Below, in pieces: positions 1 through 12,261 of a stretch of 64,000 bases of DNA. Numbering within the stretch: the first letter of the stretch is position 1; every line of letters begins with the position of its first letter. The translations under genes were made by a program, and so were the position numbers. The notes under the pieces are model-generated. The model worked only from the letters and a program-made list of their open reading frames with translations, was not told where the DNA came from and ran no database searches. Source of the DNA: Trema orientale (lineage: Eukaryota; Streptophyta; Magnoliopsida; Rosales; Cannabaceae); NCBI GenBank assembly GCA_002914845.1, contig JXTC01000034.1:593432-657431 (forward strand), in the 5' to 3' direction.

Positions 1-250
1 CAAAAAAATAGTCACAACTAAAAATTTGTTGCGACTAAAAGATAATATTTGGTCACAAGTTATTATTAATATATTTTTAACTACAACTTTGTACGTATAG
101 TTATGAAATGAGTTGTGACTAAAATTACATTTTTTGTAGCTAGAACTTTTAATCACAAATTGTTTAGTCACGTCATAATGATAATAACATTCTTTTAACT
201 ACAAATTTTGCACTTTTAGTCACAAATAAAAATAAAATTTCTCTTATTCT
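1..250. repeat. fragment rich in GTCACAA/TTGTGAC subterminal-type repeats
   Basis: Short motifs of the type gtcacaact / agttgtgact occur many times on both strands (near 10, 50, 110, 150, 168 and 220), separated by A/T-rich spacers with ttaactacaa. Clusters like this are common in the subterminal regions of plant DNA transposons. No terminal inverted repeat or coding region is visible and the left end is cut by the window edge. The superfamily is not determined. Confidence 0.35.
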
Positions 251-352
251 GCAACAAATAAAATATATAAAATTTATAGAGGTAATGTATACTAAAGTAA
301 ATCAAGTAAAATACAGCACTTATAAATCTAGCTAGAGTGCTTGTTTATTCAG

Positions 353-2929
353 TCAAGGTGGAGGAGACTCAAGTCTGATATAGTCATACAATAGCCCTCC
401 AAAGGGGCCCACACTCCTTGATTGAGTCAGATAAAGAGTATTTTGTCCTAAGCGGAGACGATTATCGGGGACGTTAACGCTGTAAAACCAATATGTACCA
501 TGAATTCCATGCCTTGCTATAGAGTTGTCTTTGCCCAGTAAATGCGTCGAGAACACAGGAAGTGTCGTCCACTCGTTGAACCGAACCTTGAGTTTTATGA
601 ACAACAAATTTAATTAAAATTTTAAAACAATTAATTTATAAAAAATTTAACAAAATAAGGAAAAAAAAATTCATTATATATATATATGTACCTGCAAATC
701 GGTAGTAGACGCTGAAGCCAGTGCCAATTGGAGAGTGTAGGTTCCCGGCCTCACGTTTTCGAGTTGAAACTTAACTTGCCACGTCGTTTGTTGGTATGTC
801 CCATTTTCGGATTTTCTAAAATATTTAGAGAAAAGCGATTAGAAAGCTATTTAAGATTAATGGTGACCAATACAAAATAAAAAGCTTAATTATGAATTTA
901 GAATAATTGATTATTAGAACCTATTGACATGGGCAAAGAACCAATCTCGTTTATAATCGCTTATGCCAACTGTGTAGATGAGATCTTTTTCCGGGTACAA
1001 GTCAGTGTAACGATCCCACAAGCCATATTGCCTGAACCTATTATATATAAACAATTTGAGCAAAGTTAGATTAATACGATCTACATATACATTTAATCAC
1101 ACATATGTTCTTTTTTTAAAAAAAAGAAAAAAATTGAAATGAATTACTTGTGATCTGGTTTGTTGATGAATAATCGATTTGTAACATTTGGCAATGGGTC
1201 TGGCACATTGAATTCAGCAGCGGTGCGGTCTGGAATGCCAATTTCCCAGATTGTAGGACCATTTCTAGGAGGTCTATAAATTAGATTATCCAATTCTATT
1301 TTAATTTCTGCAAAAGCCAATAATTTCATTTAATAATGAACTTAATCAAGTGATTAAGCGAAACTTTGATTAATTATTTGGGGAAAAATCTTATTACCGG
1401 GTCCAATCGTAATTGTATTGTCGTATACATAATCCCCAACAACACCAGGGACCCATGCATATAGATTATACTTGCCAGGTCGAACATTTTTTATTGAGAA
1501 CTTTCCATATGCATCTGCTTGAACCCAAAACTGATAACCCTGAAATACATAGCCCCCAAAAATTAAAATACTATTAAATAATTGGCTTAATTTTAAATAA
1601 TTGGCTTAATTAATTTTTATAACTCAATTAAATACCTTCTTTTCCCATTGCCATGACCCTGCTTCTCCAGGTTCAGCCAATCCCACGTAGGCGAATTTAG
1701 CTCCAAAAGTACTTTCGTTCATGTATCTGAAACCAGAATACTTGTAAGTCAATCAATGCAAAATTATTTTTTGTATTTTATTTTGGAATGAAGGCTTATT
1801 ATCGGGAAAAAAATCTTGTGTTTTTTAGTTTTAGCAAAAAAAAAAATCTAGAGTTAATAATTAGATGTATATATATATCCGTTAAGGGGAAAAATTTTGA
1901 GTTTCTAGTTATATATTATCAAATAAAGTCTTTGGATTATAAAATTCAATCAAATTACCCTGAAAAATAAGTGCAATGACCCATTTGTAATTGGTGTATA
2001 GTATCATGTGCTATTGTGTGATGCTATTTTTATGGCCGAGTTCCTTAATTGGGACAAAAATGATATCGTTTTATATCAAAAGTTGATATCTTTTAGTTGA
2101 ATAAATAAAAAAAAAATCAAAAGTATAAAACAGTTAATCATGCTATATGTTCACTATGAAACTTTGATCAAATAGTTGTTTTAGGTCTAATTTCACTTAA
2201 TTTTAAAATCTCAAAATTTTATTTGATATTATCAGAAACTCAAAGTTTTCATTGCTAGAATTAAAAAAATCCAATATTTCATTTGATATAACCAAAAAAT
2301 TAAGCTTCCTTTTTTTCTAAAATTAAAAGATCCAAGACTTCGATTCGATAATAAACCAATAATAATTAATAGTATTGATATACATACCTATCATTGATAA
2401 ACAACTGACCGCTAACACTGCCTCGTTGATTAGAAGAAGGAAAATCATTGGAATGAATGAAATTATATGGCCATTTGGCAACTTCCTCTTGCGCCTAAAT
2501 AGTAAACACCAAAAGTTATATCTTGATTAAACGTTATGTAAATTTTTTATCTAGCTCTAGACAAAGTGCGCTTAAATTGATGATGTACAATATATCTACA
2601 TAAACATAAAAATACCTGTTGTTTAGCATTTTCCCATAGTATTGAACGAGAATTGTGGTGGTTACTTGGGACTGAGTTAAGAAAGATAGGAATTGGGCCA
2701 AAAACCTTTTTCCATTGCTCTCCGTTTCCAAGTTTCACCATTAGGCTTCTTCCAACGTAGTGACAACTCAAAAAGACCTGCAAATTATTTTATTTTTTTT
2801 TCATAATTATAAAATAAGATTTGCTTTGATTAAACAAAAAAAATAACCCAATAAGGGTTAATATCGGGGAAAAAAAAACTCTTGAGCTTTTTAGTTTTAG
2901 CAAAAAAATAAAAACCTTGGACTTTCGTT

Positions 2930-2960
<31 letters not shown>

Positions 2961-3882
2961 GGGTGATGTTTCAATGGAGATTTTTGTTTTTGCTCCATTG
3001 ATGGGTACTTTCATTTGGACCATTAGATTTTGATCTGATAGTTATAATGATATTAGTAATTTTATTAAAAAACAAAATCTAATTAATACGTATATAAATA
3101 TGGAAATCTATTTATGACTTAAAAAATTGGTAACCTATATGTGACCTATGAGTTGGAATTTTTTTTCTAATCTTTTTTCCATTGTTTTTTCTTTTTTCAT
3201 TCTATTATTTATTTTTATTAAAAAATAAATAAAAAAATCTAACTGAATATATATATCTAGATTTTTTTTTTCTAAAGAACTAATTGTATATATATTAAAT
3301 TTTTCATTAAAAAACGAGTCCTTCTTTTTTATAATTTCAAAACTAATATTATATATCCCCTAAAAAAAACTAATGTTATGTATATATTCTAAAAAAAAAA
3401 ACAACTAACCGTTAATATAAAACTATCAAATACTAATTTTTTATCAAAACTTTTTCTTAAAAAAATACATTCTTTCTTTTTTATAATTTCAAAACTAACA
3501 TTATTCCCTTTAAAAAAAAATGCTAACGTTACATCACATTAAAAAAACAAAAATAAAAACAAAACTAATTTTATTTATATTCTCAAAAAAATTACTTATT
3601 CATATTAGTAGCATAATATGTTCAGATTAAATGAAATTTAAAAAATTAAACTTATAAGTGAAAATCAAAAAAGAAAAGAAATAAATAAAAAAGAAAAATA
3701 TTTGAATAAAACATTAATTGATCAAATAATGGAAGTAGGTGAAATTACTTGCTATTGTAGGTCATATTCAACTTGATGATCTCACCCATTCATGGAGCAA
3801 AAATAAAAATCTCCATTAAAACATCACCCATATATATATATAAAACTTTATCTTTGTTTAATTTTAGCAAAAAAGAATCTTG

Positions 3883-3915
<33 letters not shown>

Positions 3916-5937
3916 TTAAAGTGGGGCTTAACTAATGACTACCACTTACTACAAATTTAAAGAAAAATATCACACACATACACACTACTAAGGCTTGAAC
4001 TCCGGACCCCCCAAACTCACACACACATCCCTAAAACCTTGGACCAACTGAGAGTTTTTAGTTATATCAAATAAAACTTTTAGAGCATCTCTAATGAACA
4101 TGCTAAATGTCATACTAATACTAAATTTTAGCATTTGACTGAAAAATAACTCACCAATGGTGTACTATATTTGACGTAGTTTTTAGTATATGCTACTTCA
4201 CGTGCCAAATATAGCATATAGAATTATAGAACATACTAAATTTAGCATATGATGTATTTACAATATTGCCACTATATTAAATATAAAATATTCGTATGTT
4301 TCATAATATTATCAAAATTAAATGTATATTATATGTATATAAAATTTTTCATCAAATTTTATTTAGAAGTTTATTCTTATTAAATTACAATCAATTAGAA
4401 TTAATGTGAGGCTAAAATTTTATTTACAATTTTTTTCGCATTGACTAGTTTGTTTATTTATGTAGAATATGAGTAATTCTAAATTAGTAGATGAAATTAA
4501 TTTTTATGATGAGTAATTGGATGATAAAAATAATAAGAGTTAATAGTAGAAAAAAGATATTTTATACATAATACTAATATTTAAAATTCAAAATAGCATT
4601 TCTTTTAGCCTGTATACATTGGAGCAAAATTTAAAAAGTGCATAATAAATTTAGCATGAGAATTTAGCATATCATGCTAAATTTAGCATTAGCATAGCAT
4701 TAGCACACCCTTTTCTCTTAGCTTGCGAAATAAGTCAAATGACATATTTTCTCTTAGTATACACTGTCATGAGCGACTATACGAGACTATTTATATTGAC
4801 AAGCACCCCAATTAGGCGAAAACTATATCATTCTATATCGAAAATATTGACTTTTTTAAAAATAAATTTAGAAAAATAGTTCATGAGTATAGAGCACTTG
4901 AAAAATAAAATCGTTTCTTAATCACGTAATATATTTTAATCAAGTAATAATATATTCGTTGATTAAATATTTGTTTTGTGTTCAATTTGATTGGATTACA
5001 AAATCTCAATATTTTATTTAATATAATTAGAAACCCAAAGTTTTCGTTGCTAGAATTAAATAAAATTACGTTTCTATTTGATATAACGAAAAACTTAAGA
5101 TTTTTTTTGCTAAAATAAAAAAAAAAAACCACGGTTTTTTTTTCTTTTATAATAACCCAATAAAAGAGTAACAGTTTACTGTCTTAACTCTTTCAAAAGG
5201 ATATTGGGCCGGTTGACTTACGCAGAGTGATGTTGGGCCGACATGGGAGGTAAGCTCTTGCTTCATGGGCCCGGCCGTCAAAAACTCATGACTCGGTGTG
5301 ATTATCCAGAAACCCACGGTTGGGTGTGAACTGATCCAACCGTGTACTCTGATATCCTTGTGTTCGGACGAGTACTGGTACTTGTCATCAACCTACAACC
5401 CAAAACCCAAACTATTAGTCATATATATATGGGGAACGATTACATAGGAATTTTTTTTTTATTCTTCGTTGAAAGGGAGATCAGTTTTGATTTTTAAATT
5501 TCAATCTAATAATTATAATTAATTATGTCAGAACAAATTTTAATAGGAATTAAATGCTAGTATTTATTTTTGTAAGCACAACGTCTAACTATCAAAATTA
5601 GATTCTGTATCGATATAAAATATAAAAAAGAAAAGAGAAAAAAAAAAAAAACCTTATTATACTAGATCCCATATATATATATATACATAAATATTATATG
5701 AGAATTTAGGCTGGGTGTCCATTTTCTTGAACTCTATTTATTGAATAACCCATTTTTAATTTAGTGTATAGCCAAATGATATTTGTTTCTGGGAAAAAGT
5801 CATCTGTTATTAGGTAATAGATAAACGGTCTTTTAGTTTGTATTAAATGACCATGTGTTTAGGAAAATGGTCGGCTGTTACTAGATTATAGATAAATGGC
5901 CCTTGTATTGTCGTTTGTTGATTATCTATATTTTCAC

Positions 5938-5978
<41 letters not shown>

Positions 5979-8547
5979 AGATGTACCAGTTTTATATTCG
6001 TGATTTTGGCGTATTAATTATTTTATGAGTACATCTATATATTGACATGGTATATTTGAATATATACAAATTTATTATACCAGATTTCAGCTACCTTTGT
6101 CATCTAAATTTAGGTTTTGGTACTTTTTTTTTTTTTTTAATTTCCATATATATGACATGTTATATTCGAAAATATACCAGTTTTATTATATAGATTCTAT
6201 GTACCTAAGTTATGCACATTTATTTTTTGTTTATATATATATATATGATCTACTGGGGGTTCAGATTTAGTGTGTATTAGGTGTAGTTTTGGCATACAAT
6301 TTCATTTTACTATAACTTATATATCTGGGGCCAATTACTGAATTTTGGGCCTAAAATAGGAGATATACCTAGTTTGACCTATCTATATATAACTTTATGA
6401 TATTGTTTTAAAAAAGAAAAAGATATAACTTTATGATATTTAATAGCATATAGTATCAAATAATTAATGTTTTCTGAAAATAAATTTAGCCTGAAATATG
6501 AGTTAAAATTGCGTCCCATACAATTATGGAACATTTAAAGAAAATTAAAAGGAAAATTAATCAAAATAAATTAGATACCTCTCCTTTAAGCTCAGAGTTC
6601 GAAGGATTAGTCAAGAGTACAGCTTCTGGATAGGCAAGTTTCTTTCCCTTTGTGCGGTCACTAGCTGATGGCATGGTTCTTTGCCTATCATCAGATATTG
6701 CCATGTAATGAAACCTGACCATGATATTATTTAAAATACAATATGGTCAAGTAATTAAAATTTTAGAGAATTTAGGTTCGGCATCCCAAAAATAAATAAA
6801 TAAATAAATTGAGGACTCTAAATAAATAGGAGCAATATTGTAAGTGGTGCTCAGCACTACAATGACGTATCTGTTTGTTACGAGATATTTTTAATTGTAA
6901 AACTTCTTTTAATTAAAGCTGATTTTTATCTATTTATTTGTTAGTAGGGGAATAACAATACTATGAAATGAATGGTACTGTACTTGTTTCCATGAAGCTT
7001 GAAAGTAGCCCTAACCACACTAATTTGTGCGGCTGGAGCTTCTTTAGGGTGCTCGAGTATTCCATATGTGTAGAACCCCGGATAGTCCCGCAACATAACG
7101 TACCTGTAATATAAGATTTGTGTTTGAGAATTTTATTGTGTTCTAATTGATAATAATTTTCTTTTAAATTGAGTATATATAAGACGATTTTCTTTAAAAC
7201 CTTTTGTCCAAGTTTATAGGAAATTGATCAGAGGAATCATTCCACTTTCTGCTGAATGAAATTTCTATTAGGTTATCATCTGCCTTCACGATCTTAAATT
7301 TTGCTCCTTGCAATCTGAAATTTAATTAGAGTAAATAAAGTCAGTTTAAAAATAAACAAGTTCTTCATTCACTAAAGTGCATTTTCAAAAGGGAAAATAA
7401 AAAAAAATTTACTTGTCATAATTGTTAGCCGTGTTGCGTTCTGTGCCTTCACCCCACTCAATGTCCCAATACCTGTGATAATTAATTAATATGTATATAT
7501 ATTTATAAAAAAAAACATTTATGTAAAAAAGATATTTTCTCAACTTATTATATAACACGCAAAAATTATATTTAACTTTCGAAAAAATGTATATAACAAA
7601 ATTTCCTATAGGCATAAGTATATAAATTAGACCATATATTGTGTCGTAACGTATGAGATGGCATGCAATTACCCTCTATTATTTTCTTTGTTATGATCTT
7701 CAAGTAAGTTTTTGATGCCATTGTATTGTATTCCAATAATATCACCATCGGGATTGGAAAATGTGAGTTTGACAAGGCCATTCTCCATAATCACTACCTG
7801 AATCATGTATTAAATTCAAATAAATTACGTGTTAAAATGAACATAATAGCTCGTAAACATTGCTATATTCCAAGTATTTCTAATAAATAAATAAATAAAA
7901 TAGTAATACAATAAATATTCATTACTAGTTACTTCATTGTCATAATTGTGTGTGTATATATATATATATATATAGGGCCATATACATATATTTTGCTCTG
8001 ACATAATTGTATATATTTACCTTCCGATGCCTTCTATTGATTTCTTGCTTGATCCTAGGAGAAGATGATGATCTTAATTCCCGTCCAGTAAGAACTCTTC
8101 TGCAATCAATTCAAAAAACACATTACTAAGTAATTATATACGTTATTTAGTTTTTTTTTTTTTTTGAAAATAGAAAACTAACGTATACAAGTATAAACAC
8201 GCGTTAATAATTACGCTTTTTTCAGAGAGTGTGAACCTCAAAATGAATATAAGAACCACATGTTCTTATATATAGACCTATCAAAAGTGATTGTTACGAT
8301 ATATAGTTCTATACATTATTTGAAATATATAATCATAATGTTTTGTATTGATCAAGAAAGTTATAAATTAAGAATTGAAAGTTGAAAAAAAAAAAAAAAA
8401 TCACGAGAAGGTTGGAATTAAGATTAAGAACCTGACTGGGGCCGTCGTCTCAGAAGAACCCGAAAGCAAGAGAAACAACAGTAGAGCTGCCATGGATGAT
8501 AAGCCTAGCAGCCAAGCACATCGCGGTTTCCAGGTTACGTTCTCCAT
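353..8547 (-). CDS. rhamnogalacturonan lyase (PL4 family), 16 exons, 685 aa
   Basis: The product cleaves the rhamnogalacturonan-I backbone of pectin by beta-elimination in the wall. Coding exons, 5' to 3': 8432-8547, 8021-8099, 7673-7797, 7413-7472, 7201-7314, 6984-7103, 6579-6714, 5222-5392, 2616-2777, 2388-2494, 1636-1726, 1398-1539, 1148-1307, 921-1037, 692-815, 353-586. All splice sites are GT-AG and the total of 2058 nt stays in frame. A hydrophobic stretch at residues 12-30 is a signal peptide or type II anchor. The catalytic region (about 66-360) holds YWDIEWGEG and DDKYQYS. An fn3-like part follows (GYQFWVQ, YAWVPGVVGDY, about 428-475), then a CBM-like C-terminal domain (WEIGIPDRTAAEF to GLLYDYIRLESPP). 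Lys254 and His313 are 59 residues apart, matching the Lys150/His210 pair I recall from the Aspergillus enzyme; this assignment is inference. An upstream in-frame ATG at 8631 was rejected because the paralogue starts at MEKGNW and a good acceptor lies between the two. AATAAA on the minus strand (343-348) follows the stop. Confidence 0.9.
1727..2387. repeat. AT-rich intron with dispersed 'TTTTAGTT...AGCAAAAA' units
   Basis: This intron of the first lyase gene holds two stretches (about 1800-1935 and 2215-2345) that combine runs like tttttagttttagcaaaaaa with units such as tagttatatattatcaaata. Related stretches recur in the next large intron at about 2850-2925, 3840-3895, 4050-4085 and 5000-5130. 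No coding signal is present. Confidence 0.4.
2961..3829. mobile_element. non-autonomous TIR transposon (MITE-like), 869 bp
   Basis: The left terminus 2961-3006 and the reverse complement of 3784-3829 match over 46 bp with four mismatches. Both begin GGGTGATGTTT. Each terminus also contains CAATGGAG...CTCCATTG-type internal pairing. The flanks are (AT)n on both sides, so the length of the target-site duplication cannot be read; 8 bp is compatible. The interior is A/T-rich without a transposase. It lies in the 2.4-kb intron 2778-5221 of the first lyase gene. Confidence 0.7.
3893..4051 (-). mobile_element. tRNA-derived SINE with poly(A) tail and 11-bp TSD
   Basis: Read on the minus strand, the element starts with a tRNA A-box-like segment (TCAGTTGGTCCAAGG). 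A B-box-like segment (GGAGTTCAAGCC) follows about 45 bp later, then a tRNA-unrelated body ending in TTAGTTAAGCCCCACTTT plus about 20 A. The direct repeats GAGTTTTTAGT at 3882-3892 and 4052-4062 are a perfect 11-bp target-site duplication. It sits in the same intron as the 869-bp TIR element. The 3' body resembles those of the elements at 9766-9887 and 25734-25935. Confidence 0.75.
4083..4735. mobile_element. MITE-like AT-rich element with TGCTAAAT subterminal repeats
   Basis: The left end reads gagcatctctaatg, a common terminus of plant MITEs. Copies of TGCTAAAT / ATTTAGCA cluster near both ends (around 4105, 4130, 4235 and 4650-4700, in both orientations). There is no coding capacity and no clear target-site duplication, so the boundaries are approximate and the superfamily is unassigned. 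Confidence 0.4.
5393..6578. other. 1.2-kb intron of the first lyase gene
   Basis: A/T-rich intron between the exon encoding DDKYQYS and the upstream exon. It holds a (TA)n microsatellite at about 5940-5974, shorter (AT) runs near 5670 and 6233, and imperfect repeats of a 'ggtatatttgaatatata' type at 5940-6180. No coding region or recognisable transposon ends are seen. Confidence 0.5.
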
Positions 8548-8555
8548 AACTTTGA
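8548..8555 (-). promoter_or_regulatory. 5' UTR end and splice acceptor before the first lyase ATG
   Basis: On the minus strand a strong polypyrimidine acceptor, TTGTCCTTTCTCTATAG, ends at 8556. Eight nucleotides then precede ATG GAG AAC. A splice acceptor this close to the start codon suggests an intron in the 5' UTR, as in the paralogous gene at 31.8 kb. It also excludes the upstream in-frame ATG at 8631 from the mature mRNA. Confidence 0.4.
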
Positions 8556-9765
8556 CTATAGAGAAAGGACAAGAAGCCAAATTTAGGAGAGTCTTACTTC
8601 GTTTCAGGTTGGGACTCTGTATTTTTGTCATTGAGAGATATCGCCTATTGCATCAACTTTATTTTCGTCGAAGTGGCGGAAGAAGAGTTATATCATAAGA
8701 TATTGTCCAATTAATAGCTTTAATTTTGATATCAAAGAAAAAAAAAACTTTTATTTTGCATGTTATCAATTGTCCTTCTAATTTCAAAATTAAAACACAT
8801 TTACGGATTTACCCTTATTCGGCTGGACCCCAAATTAGAGAGATAGTTTAAGACGCTTAAACTTGTTATCAAACAAATAAAATCATGCATGACTAATATT
8901 TTAAAAATAAAGTCAGAAAAATAGAGCTGATAAGATGGTTGAAAATTTTCAATTATGATCAAAACAGCCTTCGACCGCGGTCAAACACTCCGGTAGAGTA
9001 CTTTTAATAAGTAAATTTAAAATAGTGTTTGTTATAGGGGAAAAAAAAGGGTGTAATTTTAGAAATTCTTTTGATATATATTTTTCAGATTTATAGTATT
9101 TTCAATCAAAATTGAGCAAAAGGCATGATTTTCTAGGAAAATTTCCCATTGGTTATTCAAATAGGGCTGACTAGTTATTTGACTATTTTTTAGCCCAAAA
9201 CTTAGTATATGACCAAACTCAAAAATATATAGCTAAATGTCTAACTCATTTAATGACAAAAATGAAAATACAACATATTTCACAACTAAAACTTAAAAAG
9301 AAAATGGACATTTAACTATAACTTTTAAAATATGGACATCTACTAAAATCAATTTTAAAAATTGGTCATCCACCTAATTTTCTCTCAAAAAATATGTATA
9401 TTTTATAGATTTAGTCATTATCAATTTTCAGTTTTCACAATTTTGGCTCTGAAATTAATTTTGAGTGTTGGTCCCTCAATCAATAGTTTAGGTCCAAAAT
9501 AACAATGGTAAAGAACACAGTCGTTGGATCTTAAAAGTTTATAGGACATAATTGAGACATTTAAAAGTTCAAGTGCTAGATTAAGACCGAATATAATTCG
9601 GAAGGCAAAAGGTGAAATTAAAACTTTCCTTTCAAGAACAAACAATGGTTTCTTAATCAGATTGCTATTCATTATTTAATTGCTTTCTTTATCGTTTAAA
9701 CTGCATTACTATATCCTGTATATTCTTATAGGAGTAGGATTCTATATATATGTACAGTGTAGGGA

Positions 9766-9887
9766 TTTTTTTTTTCTTTTTTTGGGTGGAACTTAACTAA
9801 TATCTTTTATTTATTACAAATTAAAAGAAAATACTTATTATCATCTAATTCTCACCCTACTAATCCTCGTCCTACTACATTAGGGAA
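9766..9887 (-). mobile_element. 5'-truncated SINE with 15-bp TSD
   Basis: The minus strand reads ...TTTGTAATAAATAAAAGATATTAGTTAAGTTCCACCC followed by a poly(A)-type tail. This matches the 3' body of the SINEs at 3893-4051 and 25734-25935. The flanking direct repeats tgtacagtgtaggga (9751-9765) and tgtatagtgtaggga (9888-9902) differ at one base and are a target-site duplication. The tRNA-like head is mostly missing or diverged. Confidence 0.65.
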
Positions 9888-10084
9888 TGTATAGTGTAGG
9901 GATCATTTGTCACTCCAATGTATTATACTAAGACTTTTTTTTTTTTTGAATTTTTTGTTTGCTGCAACTGCAACAAAGAGTTCATATTTAAAAAAATAAT
10001 GGATATATATAGTGTAAAAATCTATTTTTTTAAGGATAATTTGGTCATTTGACCATAAAATATTAAAAAACAAAGGAAATTATA

Positions 10085-12261
10085 TATATATATGTACTAT
10101 TCTCTCTCTCTCATCCCTCCCCCCCTCCCGATCTCACACACTCTCTCTCTCTCGTCTCTCTCGTGTCTCGACCGAAGGAGAAGCAGGAGGTCGCCTGAGC
10201 TCACCCAGCCATCGTCCGGACTGCCAGACCATCGGCAAGGTCCTCCTGTGTCGCCAGCAAGCCACGCCGCCTGTCCCCGGTCGCCGAAAAATACCATTAG
10301 AGGCCATGAGGAACTTTGATTTTCTGGCACCGTTTCAGGCCGTTTCAAGCCGTGTTCTTGGGCTCATTAGGTTCGTATCGTCGAGAGAAACCTCAAGGTA
10401 TATATCTTGCGACTCCATTTTGTCCGGATTAAAAGTTGCCATTTTTGCCTATTTTTGAGCTCAGTTTTGACTTTTTATCTGACCGTTAGATATTGTTTTT
10501 GATGTCATTTTTAGAATGTACTTGAAAAATAGTAAAGTTTAATATATATATATGTATATATATATTAACTATGTTTGGTGATCGGCATGAAAAATGATAT
10601 CTAACGGCATAGATTTCGTCTCGTTTTACGTGCCACCAGTCTAATGTCGGCCCGGACCTGAATTGATCGAGTTATATGTCTAACCTAGCTATTTTGGGTG
10701 CTAGGAATTCAGTGAAGAGATCTGTTTATTAATTCGAGTCTCCATTGAGGAGTTGTATTTTTACAAGTGAGCGATCGAGGGCTTGGAAGTGGTTCCCGAC
10801 CTTCCGAGCGATCGTTCAACGGCACTTTGAGGATCCAATGGCGTGGTATCGCTATTCTAGTAAGGTAGGAATTCGGTTACCTCTATTTTATACTGTTTTT
10901 GAATAAAACTTATTTTCTGTAACACACGATGACAAACGTGATTTTAGAACTATTTTGGATATATGTGATAGGATTGAATTATATTATATATACTAGATTG
11001 CTCTGAGACTTTTTTGAGTGCAAGTTATTTTTGGATATGTTAAAATAGGGCCGTTATGCTGCCTATTTTTCTATAAAATTTAATTAATCATTTTATTAAA
11101 AACTAGAACATCATTTGAACTTAAGTTATTACATGACTATTTTTATATATCAAGTCAGAGTACACGTGTCATAGGATCACACATGAGTCCCAAATTAGCA
11201 TCATGAGATTTTTACAGTGTAGCACTATGGCCCCACTGGCGGTGCAGAGTCTGTGAACCTGCGTGGGGTTTTTCTTCTGATTACCTCCCCATTTGACAGG
11301 CGTAAGCAATGCGGTTGCCCTTCCAAATTTGGTAGGCGACACATGGGTGTCCCCTTTAGTTATAAGCTAAGTGTCAGGCAGGCTATATGGCACACATAGT
11401 GCCAACATCATAGTTTTCATTGATAAGAGGTTGTGAACTTATGGGTATGGGTGGATTTGTGTCATGTGTTTGTGGACTGATTGATTTTCAGATATCATGC
11501 TTTTTGTATATCTATATATATGTGCATACGGACTATCGATTTTGGATTTTATGTATATATGCACATATAGTTTTGCAATGGTATTTTAGATTAAACTAAC
11601 TATGCAGGTGCTTTCCATTACTAAAAAAGTTTTTAAATGAGGTAACACTTTCTCTACTGAGCTTTCGAGCTCACGCATCCTATTTTCCTCCTTTTTAGTT
11701 GATTCATTCGAGTTAGTTGTCTCACTGGCTAGGCAAGTCGCTTGGCTTACGCTCGTGGTCCTATTCTTTTTTGGTTGGTACCTTTCTTTGTCTCACTCTT
11801 TTTCTAGGTCTAACTGTTTAGCCAAGTTTGTTGTTCCTACTAAGTGAATGTAAGAGGATATATTTACTATTATTTGAGGTTTTGGTGTACAAATTAGACA
11901 CAATGGTTCCCCATGAGCTTATTTTCAAAATTTTAAGTACTTGGAATTTTGACAATTTTGTAAATTAAATTTTAGACATTCGGATTTAAGGTTTGAAAAA
12001 TCTATTTAATCAACATTGTAGTTTTATTAAACTAAGTTTTTGTACAACTTAACTATGTTTTATTGAATTTTAATTGGCGTATCTTTTTTAATAAATTAAA
12101 CCAAAGATGGTCCCCTTTTTTATATAGAATTTCTAATGATTTGAGGACTAGAATGAAAAACCCAAATACTTGATTTTTTTCGAATTTTTACAAATTCTTT
12201 ATTTATATTAATTTACTTTCAAAATTACCAAAAATCACGGTCTTCGACTTTCGGTCATGAC
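10085..12261 (-). mobile_element. LTR-like repeat, copy A (probable solo LTR)
   Basis: A 2.2-kb block whose minus strand begins TGTCATGACCGAAAGTCG, resembling the TGTCACGACCC start of many plant LTRs. It shares collinear segments with the copies at 22439-24640 (opposite strand) and 56290-58709. These include a ctgagctttcgagctca / actgagcatgtgaatactca segment, a box with alternating cytosine-rich bases before it, and a C/T-rich G+C-richer block at the other end (10105-10350). Short ORFs in the C/T-rich block are low complexity. No protease, reverse transcriptase or integrase is present. The outer boundary near 10085 is approximate. The type of internal region it came from is unknown. Confidence 0.55.

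Noticed and set aside
8548..8631. Upstream in-frame start that would add 28 residues to the first lyase
   Set aside because: The paralogue begins at MEKGNW, aligned with MENVTW, and a strong acceptor at 8556 interrupts the upstream part.
10092..10348. Overlapping Pro/Ser/Arg-rich ORFs on both strands
   Set aside because: They fall in the C/T-rich end of LTR-like copy A and are low complexity; no family is recognisable.
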